Below are positions 45,086-53,620 of a stretch of 64,000 bases of DNA, piece after piece; positions within the stretch are counted from its first letter, which is position 1, and the number at the start of each line of letters is the position of its first letter. The position numbers and the translations under genes were made by a program. The notes beneath the pieces are model-generated. The model searched no databases. It was not told the origin of the DNA and saw nothing but the letters and a program-made list of their open reading frames with translations. The stretch spans positions 434,001 to 498,000 of the forward strand of contig NZ_QNVV01000001.1 in the NCBI RefSeq assembly GCF_003384725.1, written 5' to 3'. The DNA comes from Chryseobacterium pennipullorum. Its GTDB lineage: Bacteria > Bacteroidota > Bacteroidia > Flavobacteriales > Weeksellaceae.

Positions 45086-45730
45086 CTATTTCAAACTTAC
45101 ATTCCTCATCTGTCTCATGATCCAATTGTGTTTCTTTCTCAGATAAGGGGATGGATTTTTGGGATCATACTTCTTGGGATTGGGCAATACCGCAGCAATC
45201 CAGGCCGCATCGGAAGCGCTCAGATCTTTGGATGATTTTCCAAAATAATACTGGGCTGCTGCTTCTACACCAAATACACCCTGCCCCATTTCTATCGAAT
45301 TCAGGTATCTTTCCAGGATAATATCTTTGCTCCATACCTTTTCAATAATAAAAGTATAGACTGCCTCAAGCCCCTTTCTTATCCAGCTTCTCCCCTGCCA
45401 GAGGAACACATTTTTAGCGGTCTGTTGGGAAATCGTGCTTCCGCCTCTTATTTTTTTTCCTTTTTCATTATACTTCATCGCCTTTTCGATCGCCGTATAA
45501 TCGAATCCGTTATGATCAAAAAATTTCTGGTCTTCTGAAGCAATAACCGCCTTCTTTACCTGATTACCCATTTCGTCATAGGAAATATAATCCCGGTGAA
45601 GTTTTCCGTATTCAAAAAGCCCTCCTATCTGAGTAATTGTAATGGGGGGATTGAAAAACCTGCCCCAGATAATAAAAACAACATTCAGAACGAGAATGAT
45701 AAAGATAAGCTGTTTAATTTTTTTCCACAT
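45086..45730 (-). CDS. mtgA: Monofunctional peptidoglycan glycosyltransferase
   Basis: 214 residues. One N-terminal membrane helix (about 8-25) then the GT51 domain: ASEDQKFFDHNGFDY with the catalytic Glu, RGGSTISQQTAKNVFLW, KVWSKDIILERYLNSIEMG, FGVEAAAQYYFGKSS and LPNPKKYDP. It polymerises lipid II on the periplasmic face. No transpeptidase domain is present and the length is normal for MtgA. The BtuF-like gene lies 43 bases upstream on the same strand. Confidence 0.96.
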   Translation of the reverse strand: MWKKIKQLIFIILVLNVVFIIWGRFFNPPITITQIGGLFEYGKLHRDYISYDEMGNQVKKAVIASEDQKFFDHNGFDYTAIEKAMKYNEKGKKIRGGSTISQQTAKNVFLWQGRSWIRKGLEAVYTFIIEKVWSKDIILERYLNSIEMGQGVFGVEAAAQYYFGKSSKDLSASDAAWIAAVLPNPKKYDPKNPSPYLRKKHNWIMRQMRNVSLK

Positions 45731-45773
45731 AATATTCTAAAAAGGAGAAGCAAAAATAAGCAAATAGTCGGAT

Positions 45774-46820
45774 TTACTGCAATTCTTTCATATAGGTAAG
45801 CTGATAATCCGGTAAAAGCTCCGGGTGAAAGATTTTAATATAGTCCTTCAGGATCCAATCTGCCCGTACGACTCCGCTTTCAAAGAAATCATTAGCCCTC
45901 TGTTTTTCCTTACCGGATAATGTATATATCTTTCCTTTATTGAAGACTTCCAGCTTTCCGTACAGGGCGTTTACTTTCTGCATTTCTTTTTTAGAGGTAT
46001 AGCTTCCTGCATTCACCCAGTATTGTACGCCATTGGTTTTTGCAAACACTTCTTCAAAACTCATGGTGAGCGCTTTTTCATCTTTATTATCCTTCATGAT
46101 ATACGCGGCATTGGCATCTGCAATATAATGGGCAACAGAAGTATTTCCTCCCGGAAGGTACCATATATTTCCATACATTTCATTTGCTAAAACCACAGGC
46201 TTATCTTTTCCTGTCAGTGCCAGCTGCTTCAGATCATTATAGTTTTTTTCCACTTCCAGATACTTAGCCTCTGCCTCTTTCTCTTTTCCTAAAAACTCTC
46301 CGAATAACTTTATATAAGCTGTTTTCTCCAGAGGTTGCTGCTCCATATACTCATCCAGAAATATCACCTGAATTCCATTATTTTTTAAAAGTTCATAGGT
46401 ATTATCAAAACTGGCAATGTGATTGGTAAAAATAGCATCCGGTTTCATGGAAATAATTTTTTCAACATCATACTTCTGGTCACTTCCTACATTTTGAATT
46501 TTTCCTTCCTTCAATAGCTTCTGAATCTTCTCAGAGTAAATATACTCAGGGCTTGAAACGCCGATGATCAGATTTTCTGCATTCAATTCCGAAATATACC
46601 CGGCCATGCTCGCATTAAGAAGAATAATTTTCTTAAACGGGATCTGATTTTGCTGAAAATTATACGTGAAATTTCCAGATTTCAGCTCCAGGTTTCCATC
46701 ATGCTCTTTAAACTGTGTCCGGCTGGAAATATGAGTCCAATCTGAGGACGAAATTTTTGTTTCTCTTTTACAGGCAATTAGAGAAAATACCGTGAATAAA
46801 AGTAAAATTTTCTGTTTCAT
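45774..46820 (-). CDS. BtuF/FhuD-like substrate-binding lipoprotein
   Basis: 348 residues. Lipoprotein signal SLIAC (Cys17). The periplasmic-binding fold is marked by ELNAENLIIGVSSPEYIYSE, NVGSDQKYDVEKIISMKPDA, IFTNHIASFDNTYELLKNNG and the long linking helix (GKEKEAEAKYLEVEKNYND). This class III binding protein would deliver vitamin B12, haem or an iron chelate to a BtuCD/FhuBC-type transporter. No transporter genes are next to it. Confidence 0.88.
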   Translation of the reverse strand: MKQKILLLFTVFSLIACKRETKISSSDWTHISSRTQFKEHDGNLELKSGNFTYNFQQNQIPFKKIILLNASMAGYISELNAENLIIGVSSPEYIYSEKIQKLLKEGKIQNVGSDQKYDVEKIISMKPDAIFTNHIASFDNTYELLKNNGIQVIFLDEYMEQQPLEKTAYIKLFGEFLGKEKEAEAKYLEVEKNYNDLKQLALTGKDKPVVLANEMYGNIWYLPGGNTSVAHYIADANAAYIMKDNKDEKALTMSFEEVFAKTNGVQYWVNAGSYTSKKEMQKVNALYGKLEVFNKGKIYTLSGKEKQRANDFFESGVVRADWILKDYIKIFHPELLPDYQLTYMKELQ

Positions 46821-46844
46821 CTTTCAAAGAACGGAAAAAAGTGC

Positions 46845-46852
46845 TATATTTG
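46845..46852 (+). promoter_or_regulatory. -7 element of the tRNA-Arg gene
   Basis: TATATTTG, a perfect TAnnTTTG, 28 bases before the tRNA. A -33 TTTG is not clear; TTTC lies at 46822-46825. Confidence 0.55.
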
Positions 46853-46880
46853 CAAACCTTTAAACAACAAGGTAACACAA

Positions 46881-46954
46881 GGCCTCGTGGCGCAACTGAA
46901 TAGCGCATCTGATTACGGCTCAGAAGGTTACAGGTTTGAATCCTGTCGAGGTCA
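46881..46954 (+). tRNA. tRNA-Arg (anticodon ACG)
   Basis: A full cloverleaf: acceptor GGCCTCG / CGAGGTC, D arm GCGC / GCGC, anticodon arm TCTGA-TTACGGC-TCAGA with ACG, T arm ACAGG-TTTGAAT-CCTGT, discriminator A. CCA is not encoded. The A34 of ACG would be edited to inosine to read CGU/CGC/CGA. Confidence 0.95.
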
Positions 46955-46960
46955 CTGAAG

Positions 46961-46993
46961 GAGACAACTATTTGATAGTTGTCTCTCTTTTTT
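46961..46993 (+). terminator. Terminator after tRNA-Arg
   Basis: A perfect 10-base stem gagacaacta / tagttgtctc with loop tttga, followed by TCTTTTTT. Confidence 0.9.
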
Positions 46994-47225
46994 AACACAT
47001 AAAAATCTCTATATCAAACTTTTACAGCCTGATATTTTATCCTTCATTAGCTCATTATATACTCCTACTATTTCATGTTAATTAAAATTAAGAACTAACT
47101 CAACAGGATTCAAACTAAAATAATCAATTTACAATATCATAATTATCAACCACATGCATCTAAAACACATTCCAGATCTTTTAAAAATTGGTTCGATATT
47201 CCCACCAGCAAGTTCACAAGCAGCC

Positions 47226-47265
47226 AAAATGGCGTCAGCTGAAGTCAGCTGACACCATTTTTATT
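47226..47265. terminator. Orphan terminator-like hairpin
   Basis: aaaatggcgtcagctga pairs with tcagctgacaccatttt with one mismatch, followed by TTATTG. The inner part also reads as a direct repeat (gtcagctga, agtcagctga). No gene ends within about 230 bases on the plus side. Confidence 0.6.
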
Positions 47266-47570
47266 GATGATTTCAGTTTAAACCAGAATAAATTTTAGAT
47301 TTTCATGTTATTACATATCAAAAGCTAAAATAGACTTGTAAGAATTTGTAAGGAAGACTATGATTACATTAATTTAATTTTTGAGTAACATAAATTCTAA
47401 TAAAAACTTATTTCAATTAACTTTTACATTCAAGTATATAGTTACCAAAATCTAAATTACCATAAGGAGGACATTCCAATTCAGAAGAAAAAAAAGGTAA
47501 AAGATTTTGATTGGAAGTCAATATGACATTAATATTGGTTCGCTTATATAATTTAGTGATCATAAATCAA

Positions 47571-47578
47571 TATCTTTG
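47571..47578 (+). promoter_or_regulatory. -7 element before the AraC-type gene
   Basis: TATCTTTG, a perfect TAnnTTTG, 56 bases before the ATG. The -33 site (tttag near 47552) is weak. Confidence 0.5.
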
Positions 47579-47634
47579 TATATCCTGAAGATCTAGGGAT
47601 AGAATAAGTAGTTTGCAGGAATTGTTTTATAAGA

Positions 47635-48771
47635 ATGGACAACTTCACTTTTAAAGAAATAGCCGCTTTTATAGGAATTTTTCTTGTACTTGTACTTGCA
47701 TTATTTTTATTAACTGTAAAAACAAAGAACAAACTTTCAAACTGTCTGTTAGCGTTCTTTCTTTTTACAAATGCACTCGACGCTATCAAGTTTTTGCAAC
47801 ACGGATTTCCCGTGAATTTTATCAACCTAGAGGCGCTTCGTTGGAGCACTAACTATGTGGTTTCTGCATTATTTTATCTTTATGTATTATCTGTTTGTTA
47901 TACCAATTTTCGGTTAAAACTGCAATATCTAACACATCTTATTCCGTTTTTAGCGTTCAATGCGTTTATGATGTGGGGAATTTATTTTAGTGATAGACCT
48001 GCGAAAATAAAATTCATCAACGGCATGAACGATATGCCGCTCATGCAATTTTTCCTTTTCCTTTTCGAAGTGCTGTTTCAAGTCTATTTTATTGCCTCAT
48101 TTTTGGCAATTAGAAAGGCTAAAAAAGTATATCTTGAGAATTACACAAACCCAAATATTTCAGCACTCAATGCTCTTTACAAAATAACATTTCTCTATTA
48201 CGTTTTGCATTTTATTGTCCTTGTAAGATGGTTGGTTACATATATTTTTGGTATCGGTGAGATTCGAGCATGGATCGTAACTCTTGATGGATTGGCATTT
48301 CTGTTTTGTACGTGTTGGTATCTTTTTGTTGCACTAAATAATCCCGAATTTTTCCGAGGGGTGAATTCTGATTTAAAACCGATAGAAGAAATAGTTTCCG
48401 AAGAAAAAACCTCTCCAAAAATAGATGAGGAAAAGAATACGCAAATTGATTCTTTAAAAGAGTTTATGATTAAAAATGAACCTTATCTTGATTCTTCATT
48501 AACGATTCAGAATTTGGCAGAGCAAGTAGAAATGCCTGTGAAAGATTTATCGGCTTTGATTAATTTGTATATGGACAAACATTTTTTCGACTTCGTAAAT
48601 GAGTATCGGATTGAAAAAGCCATGCAAATTCTAAAGGATTCTTCTCAAAAAGAGTTGACCGTTTTGGAAATTTTGTACCAAGTTGGATTTAATTCTAAAT
48701 CTTCGTTTAATACCTCATTCAAAAAGTACACGGGAACAACTCCTACAGATTTCCGAAAAAACCCAAAATAA
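47635..48771 (+). CDS. Membrane-anchored AraC-family regulator
   Basis: 378 residues. About seven hydrophobic helices (5-235), then a linker (SEEKTSPKIDEEKNTQIDSL) and a C-terminal AraC/XylS double helix-turn-helix: LTIQNLAEQVEMPVKDLSAL, FDFVNEYRIEKAMQILKDSS, VLEILYQVGFNSKSSFNTSF and KKYTGTTPTDFRK. Membrane AraC-type regulators of this layout are frequent in Bacteroidota. The serine hydrolase starts about 95 bases after its stop in the same direction and is the likely target or partner; that is inference from position. Confidence 0.88.
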   Translation: MDNFTFKEIAAFIGIFLVLVLALFLLTVKTKNKLSNCLLAFFLFTNALDAIKFLQHGFPVNFINLEALRWSTNYVVSALFYLYVLSVCYTNFRLKLQYLTHLIPFLAFNAFMMWGIYFSDRPAKIKFINGMNDMPLMQFFLFLFEVLFQVYFIASFLAIRKAKKVYLENYTNPNISALNALYKITFLYYVLHFIVLVRWLVTYIFGIGEIRAWIVTLDGLAFLFCTCWYLFVALNNPEFFRGVNSDLKPIEEIVSEEKTSPKIDEEKNTQIDSLKEFMIKNEPYLDSSLTIQNLAEQVEMPVKDLSALINLYMDKHFFDFVNEYRIEKAMQILKDSSQKELTVLEILYQVGFNSKSSFNTSFKKYTGTTPTDFRKNPK

Positions 48772-48866
48772 TTCATCTTTTTTCTTACAAATGAGTTCGA
48801 CTATTTTTAATCGGTCGTATAGTAAAGGTTTTCATAAGAAATTTGCAGACAGTTTTTAAAAATATT

Positions 48867-50273
48867 ATGTCAATGAAAAAAATAATTTTCTTACTATCAT
48901 TAAGTATTTTATTCACCAATTTTCTTTCAGCTCAAAAGCCGGCTGAACAAAAAACAGAAATCCGTCAAATTAATGAACTCATGACCAAATCTTACCAAAG
49001 AGGTTTGTTCAACGGAAATATTTTGGTCGCTAAAAAAGGAAAAATCATCTATCAAAAATCGTTTGGTTTTACCGACGAAACGAAAAAAATAGCGTTAACG
49101 AAGAATTCAATTTTAAATTTTGGTTCTATTGCAAAACAGTTTAATGCGGTTGCTATTATGATGTTGGTGGAGCGTGGCAAGCTAAAACTTGATGATCCTA
49201 TTTCTAAATACAATTTGGACTTGCCAAAATGGTCAGAAAAGGTAACGACAAGACATTTGATTAATTATGCCAGTGGAATTCCCAGACTAGAAAACGGATT
49301 AATCGTTCCGAAAAATGATGAAGAAGCCTGGAAGATTTTGAGAAAAACCGACACCTTGTTATTTGACCCAGGAAAAGGATACAGATACGATAATGGCAAT
49401 GTGTTTTTGCAAAGAAGAATTATTGAAAAGGTAACAGGAATGAGTTTCCAAGATTTTGTTACTAAAAATATGATCAAACCTTTGAAAATGACCAATTCCG
49501 TTTTTGATGCAAAACCGGCTTACAAAAATCGAACTTCCTGTTATGATATGGACAATGTGAGATGCCCAGAAATGGAATTTATCAGCGGTTGGCTTTGGTT
49601 AGAAATCAATGATATGTACAAATGGACTGATGGGATGAATCATCATCGTTTAATTTCCAGAAAATCCTTTGAAACATTATTGAATAATCCTTACGCAAAA
49701 GAAGAAGGCGGATCGCTTGGCCGATTTTATGAAGAAGATGAATTGCAACGTCACAATGGTATTTCGTATAAATTTGAATCTATTCTATTAAATGATATTA
49801 AAAATAATATCATTGTAATTCTGGCATCCAATAACCTCAATAAAGTGTATAGTTTAGGACATACAGTCCGTGACATCATGCTTGGAAAAGCATACGAAAT
49901 TCCTAAAAAATCGGTTTATCAAGCGTTAAGAAAAGAAGCTCTAACCGATGTAAATAAAGCGATTGAAAATTATTATCAACTGAAAAAAACTTCTGAAAAA
50001 GAATATAGTTTTGATAACCCAAGCGAACTAAATTCATTAGGCTATGAATTGCTAAGAGCCGGCAAAATAAACGAGTCTATCGAAATTTTTAAATTAGTTG
50101 TAAAAGAGTTTCCACAAAATCCTAATGTTATAGATAGTTTGGGTGAAGCCTATTATACCAACAAGCAATATAAATTGGCCATAGATTGCTACAAAAAAGC
50201 AATTGAATTGGGAGGAACCCAAGGTAATGCGGAAAAAATGATCAACAAAATAGTAAAAGAAATAGATCAGTAA
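48867..50273 (+). CDS. Secreted class C beta-lactamase-like serine hydrolase
   Basis: 468 residues from the ATG at 48867 (48873 is also possible; a TTG at 48843 is unlikely). Signal peptide ending FLSAQ. Catalytic motifs: Ser87 in SIAK, Tyr174 in YDN (GYRYDNGN), and HNG near 300 in place of KTG. The C-terminal 100 residues are TPR-like (SELNSLGYELLRAGKINESI, NPNVIDSLGEAYYTNKQYKL). Relatives are DD-peptidases, esterases or lactamases; the activity here is not readable. The preceding membrane AraC-type gene may control it. Confidence 0.88.
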   Translation: MSMKKIIFLLSLSILFTNFLSAQKPAEQKTEIRQINELMTKSYQRGLFNGNILVAKKGKIIYQKSFGFTDETKKIALTKNSILNFGSIAKQFNAVAIMMLVERGKLKLDDPISKYNLDLPKWSEKVTTRHLINYASGIPRLENGLIVPKNDEEAWKILRKTDTLLFDPGKGYRYDNGNVFLQRRIIEKVTGMSFQDFVTKNMIKPLKMTNSVFDAKPAYKNRTSCYDMDNVRCPEMEFISGWLWLEINDMYKWTDGMNHHRLISRKSFETLLNNPYAKEEGGSLGRFYEEDELQRHNGISYKFESILLNDIKNNIIVILASNNLNKVYSLGHTVRDIMLGKAYEIPKKSVYQALRKEALTDVNKAIENYYQLKKTSEKEYSFDNPSELNSLGYELLRAGKINESIEIFKLVVKEFPQNPNVIDSLGEAYYTNKQYKLAIDCYKKAIELGGTQGNAEKMINKIVKEIDQ

Positions 50274-50486
50274 AATTTTCAAAACAAGTTTTTAATAAAA
50301 AATCACTTATTAACAGGAGGAAACAATATACTTTAATAAACCAAAATATATCTCTATATAAGTTCTCGAATTCATGTGCGAACTAAATATTCTATCAAAC
50401 TCTTGATAAACTCATCTTGTAGAACATAAGACAATAGAAGCAGACTAAAGTCAAATTAACCCAACTTTGATTTTTCGTGTACGTAA

Positions 50487-50630
50487 CATTTATATTGTAA
50501 AACACTTTACAACTACAAGAAGTTGAATGTTAGATTTTGGATAGCTAATTCTTGTTTAATATGGCTCAAGCGAATTAAATCATCGGTAAAAGTGTTTGAA
50601 GATACACTCGTCAAGGTTACAAATAAATAG
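50487..50630 (+). pseudogene. Coding remnant with its terminator, possibly a transposase end
   Basis: An open stretch of 47 codons without a start, ending LNVRFWIANSCLIWLKRIKS and SVKVFEDTLVKVTNK before the stop. The basic, aromatic composition and the hairpin directly on the stop codon suggest the 3' end of a lost gene, perhaps a transposase. The family is not certain. Confidence 0.35.
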
Positions 50631-50656
50631 CACCAATACTACTGGTGCTATTTTTA
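50625..50656 (+). terminator. Terminator overlapping the remnant's stop codon
   Basis: aaatagcacca-atactac-tggtgctattt followed by TTATTT. The stem includes the stop codon of the 50487-50630 frame. Confidence 0.8.
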
Positions 50657-50887
50657 TTTAAAATCCCAATTAAACCGTCACATTTTTAGATTAACTTTAC
50701 TGTACTGGTATCATGATATGGATTGACTTCTCAATATTTTTCACCTGTCCATTTCCTGGTTCCTGTGGCACTGGTACTCCCCCTATCTCTTTGATTTCCG
50801 ACCTCATCAAACATAACGCAAACTTCAGTCTGACAAAAAAAAACCAAGAAATCTAATCAATAAAGATGAAGTATTTTTTTAATGGTA

Positions 50888-51715
50888 TTATTTCTTTATT
50901 GAAAGTACCGATTGAAACTGCTTTTTAAGCGATTCAATTTCATCGGACTGGAGTTTTAACCGCTTGTTTTGTTCAATTGAATAAAGGGTCAGTTCTTCAA
51001 TTTTTTCCAGAAGCTTGGCATTCATTTCACCAAGATTGATTCCATCTTTTAGTACTTCAGCTGTTGAAGGGATGTTAGGTAAATGACCTTTTTCTTTAAT
51101 ATGAGTTTCTACTTCTTCTAAGGTTTTTAAATTATAATTTTTATCAAAAACATAGTCTGCCCAGCCATTAGCGCTCGCTACATCAACTTTTACCTTTTCA
51201 GTTCTAATTCCATCCTTCACAAACATTCTAAAATCACCACAATCGCCACAAACAATATCAGGATTGGTTCCTAAAAATAATTTCCCATTAGCCTTTAATG
51301 ACATAATCCAGCCATAACCGGAAGACGTTGGCCATCCCGCCACATCTAATATTCCTGGGTTGTTAGGTTGATATTGGGTAAATCTCAGAAAGACAAGAGA
51401 GTTTCCGCTTGCATTATTGGGAGCTTCATTTCCCACATACAATGTGCTACCAGTGGGTGAGTTTGAGGTAACATGGGTTATACCAGATACTTTCAACGCA
51501 ACACCATCTCTTGGAGCTCCTGCAATGCCAATGTTCCCAGATGAATTCAAACGGATTCTTTCTACATTATTTGTTTTTAGAACAAAATCTTTAGCATCAG
51601 AAGTTCCTAAATAGTTTGTAGTTGCGTCGGTCCCTGCATTTCCAGATAAATTCCAAGATTGTGCAAAGGTAAAAGTTGAAACAAAAACAGTTAGCGTCAG
51701 TAATTTGATATTCAT
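50888..51715 (-). CDS. Secreted tail-fibre-like surface protein
   Basis: 275 residues with a signal peptide ending FTFAQ. Repetitive stalk segments (ERIRLNSSGNIGIAGAPRDG, TLYVGNEAPNNASGNSLVFL), then TEKVKVDVASANGWADYVFD, NLKTLEEVETHIKEKGHLPN, IPSTAEVLKDGINLGEMNAK and a C-terminal coiled coil (LEKIEELTLYSIEQNKRLKL). The C-terminal half is the endosialidase-chaperone-like (S74) tail widespread in flavobacterial surface proteins, though no cleavage motif is visible. It is transcribed toward the same side as the RiPP cassette but is about 300 bases away from it. Confidence 0.8.
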   Translation of the reverse strand: MNIKLLTLTVFVSTFTFAQSWNLSGNAGTDATTNYLGTSDAKDFVLKTNNVERIRLNSSGNIGIAGAPRDGVALKVSGITHVTSNSPTGSTLYVGNEAPNNASGNSLVFLRFTQYQPNNPGILDVAGWPTSSGYGWIMSLKANGKLFLGTNPDIVCGDCGDFRMFVKDGIRTEKVKVDVASANGWADYVFDKNYNLKTLEEVETHIKEKGHLPNIPSTAEVLKDGINLGEMNAKLLEKIEELTLYSIEQNKRLKLQSDEIESLKKQFQSVLSIKK

Positions 51716-51741
51716 TATTGTTAAATTTAGTTAATTTTCGG

Positions 51742-51749
51742 CAAAAATA
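51742..51749 (-). promoter_or_regulatory. -7 element of the surface-protein gene
   Basis: On the minus strand TATTTTTG, 27 bases before the ATG. No clear -33 element. Confidence 0.45.
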
Positions 51750-52015
51750 TAAATTTAAAACTTGACTTTTAATCAATCAGCCAATGAGAAAACATGAGCT
51801 TTGTCACCTTTTGGTGTCTTAAATACGTAAATGACAGCTCTGATTTACCAATCTGCCGCAGCAGCGAGACCTTAAAGAAAACATCCCTTTCTGGTAGTCT
51901 CAGAAAGATTGCGGATTTGTTGAAGAGAGTTTCTTTTCCCGAACTGTTTACTCATTTTTTAAGCAAATAGAACCGCTGTTTTTCGCGTCGGATTGTTATA
52001 AAATAGGAAATTTTC

Positions 52016-53128
52016 TCAATGATTGTATTGTTTTTCCTTAACCAAATCCTGCATTCCGTAGTAATGGATTGCTTTTTCTTTAAGTGGATGGGTACTCCAC
52101 TCCTCCCATTCACCGGTGTATGGATTATATCCACATTTTAAGGGTTTTGAAGTATCTAAACCTTCAGAGTTAGTATGAGTTCTTTCTGTGTAAGCTCTAC
52201 AATCTGTACAGACATATCGAAATTCACAATCTTTGCAAACCTCTATGCTGTCTTTGGTTAGGTTCCAGTATTTTTTGAAGTCAGGATGGGATACTGCTTC
52301 ATCTAAGGTAATATCTTTAATATTCCCAAAACTTTGAGGCATAGATGGGCAGTTTCTAATATTACCTTCAGAATCTATTGAAATTTTTTTGTAGAGACAG
52401 GAGTTGTGGTTGTTGGATAAAGTATATGTTTCGAGATTAGAATTAAAGTATTTTGAAGAAATCAATCCACAACTTTTTTGACTTATAATTTTATCTTCAA
52501 CATAAGTTATGGTTCTATTCATATATTTCTCCTGTTTATATTTATCACATCCAAAATAGATCAATCTGTTAATTTTATCATTTGACTTAATCATCTTTTT
52601 ATTCAGTAATCTGGTTCCTAATTTTATTTTATAAGGCAGGATGATTTCAATACCTTTTAGAGTAGTTCTGGATAGATTATTCAAAAATGTAAAAAACATA
52701 TTTAAATCAATGGCATCATAACATCTGATTTGTAATTGTTGTATTCTATGGGTATCAATAAATTGTGCAATATGAACCGAATCTTCAAGAAAAAAAGAGT
52801 CTTTACTTACATCAATTATTATACTGGAAATGGGTTCAGCAACCTTATAATTCAAATTTAGAGGAATGAGTTCTTCTATGATTTTGCTATCGATAAACCC
52901 TATTTCATTGACTAATAAAAAATTTAAATAATCTTTTAAGTATTTTTCATTTTCTTTTCCATAGCTGTCATAAATTTCTTCAATGGAAAAATTGGGAAAC
53001 TCTTCAATAAGTAAAGTATAAAGAGCATTTGGAATCAGGTAATAATTATTTCTTTGGGTATCGCAAATTATACTTCTTGTATGCCCATAATTCACCAGGC
53101 AACAAGCAAATCGATTGAAATAAGTCAT
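52016..53128 (-). CDS. gwsS: Grasp-with-spasm SPASM-domain peptide maturase
   Basis: 370 residues. The C-terminal SPASM domain has eight cysteines: Cys220, 244, 260, 298, 301, 307, 310 and 332 (the CKDCEFRYVCTDC cluster is typical). The middle region alternates strands and helices like a TIM barrel (QLQIRCYDAIDLNMFFTFLN, GIEIILPYKIK), but there is no CX3CX2C motif; the only N-terminal cysteines are 9, 10 and 22. It may be a pseudo-radical-SAM protein that carries only auxiliary clusters or that recognises the leader. It would act on the precursor at 54654-54812 with the ATP-grasp enzyme. Same strand, about 300 bases downstream of a 62-residue gene. Confidence 0.88.
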   Translation of the reverse strand: MTYFNRFACCLVNYGHTRSIICDTQRNNYYLIPNALYTLLIEEFPNFSIEEIYDSYGKENEKYLKDYLNFLLVNEIGFIDSKIIEELIPLNLNYKVAEPISSIIIDVSKDSFFLEDSVHIAQFIDTHRIQQLQIRCYDAIDLNMFFTFLNNLSRTTLKGIEIILPYKIKLGTRLLNKKMIKSNDKINRLIYFGCDKYKQEKYMNRTITYVEDKIISQKSCGLISSKYFNSNLETYTLSNNHNSCLYKKISIDSEGNIRNCPSMPQSFGNIKDITLDEAVSHPDFKKYWNLTKDSIEVCKDCEFRYVCTDCRAYTERTHTNSEGLDTSKPLKCGYNPYTGEWEEWSTHPLKEKAIHYYGMQDLVKEKQYNH

Positions 53129-53431
53129 CTTATTGTATTAACATATTTTATTTGGCAAATTATATCAGGATCTTAGAGTCTAAGTTTTTCATGTCTCTAT
53201 TGGGTATGACTGTAATTTTTTTGTATCAGCTTACATTACAGCTGTGTGCCAAATTTTTGTTTTATATTTTCATTCATTATTTGTCTATCTATTAGTAGAT
53301 AGCGATGTTATCTTAGGGATAGGATTTTGGTTTTGAAACAGATTTCAATATTTCTTTTTTAAAATTAATGTTGAATTACTCGTTTTTAAACAAGAGGTCA
53401 GAAATAAAACAAATCATATGATGTTTCACCA
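53129..53431. other. Gap within the RiPP cassette
   Basis: About 300 A/T-rich bases. A perfect hairpin ctatcta-ttag-tagatag lies at 53284-53301, without a T run. On the minus strand only very short ORFs (up to 13 codons) are seen; none looks like a second precursor. Confidence 0.5.
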
Positions 53432-53620
53432 TTAACTGATCATTTTAGAGATAACTATTCTAGACCCTTCAACAGTATAACCTCTTGTCTGGTAAAAATC
53501 TGAGTTAGAAAACATCATTGCCGGAATATCACCCAATTTTTTATCTGATAATTCTTTTTGTATATTCCAATAACAAAGTGGCAGTTTTTTATTTTTTAAT
53601 TTCGTTGTTATTTTTTTCAT
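53432..53620 (-). CDS. Small unknown gene overlapping the ATP-grasp gene
   Basis: 62 residues, starting at an ATG inside the last codons of the ATP-grasp gene (32-base overlap), so probably translated by coupling. The basic N-terminus (MKKITTKLKNKKLPLCYWN) is followed by IQKELSDKKLGDIPAMMFSN and TRGYTVEGSRIVISKM. It has no GG leader and no membrane segment. Position between the two maturases suggests an accessory, recognition or immunity role, but no family is recognised. It could also be non-coding read-through. Confidence 0.5.
   Translation of the reverse strand: MKKITTKLKNKKLPLCYWNIQKELSDKKLGDIPAMMFSNSDFYQTRGYTVEGSRIVISKMIS

Larger units (their letters stand above)
46994..47634. other. 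Intergenic stretch with orphan hairpin
   Basis: About 640 A/T-rich bases without a supported gene on either strand. The strong hairpin at 47226-47265 belongs to no visible gene, and a -7 element lies at 47571-47578. Confidence 0.6.
50274..50887. other. Intergenic stretch
   Basis: About 610 bases. Apart from the coding remnant and its terminator, nothing convincing was found; the last 150 bases before the surface-protein stop show no hairpin with a T run. Confidence 0.5.

Noticed and set aside
46768..46998. 76-codon minus ORF across the tRNA
   Set aside because: It is antisense to tRNA-Arg and its terminator, and overlaps the BtuF-like start.
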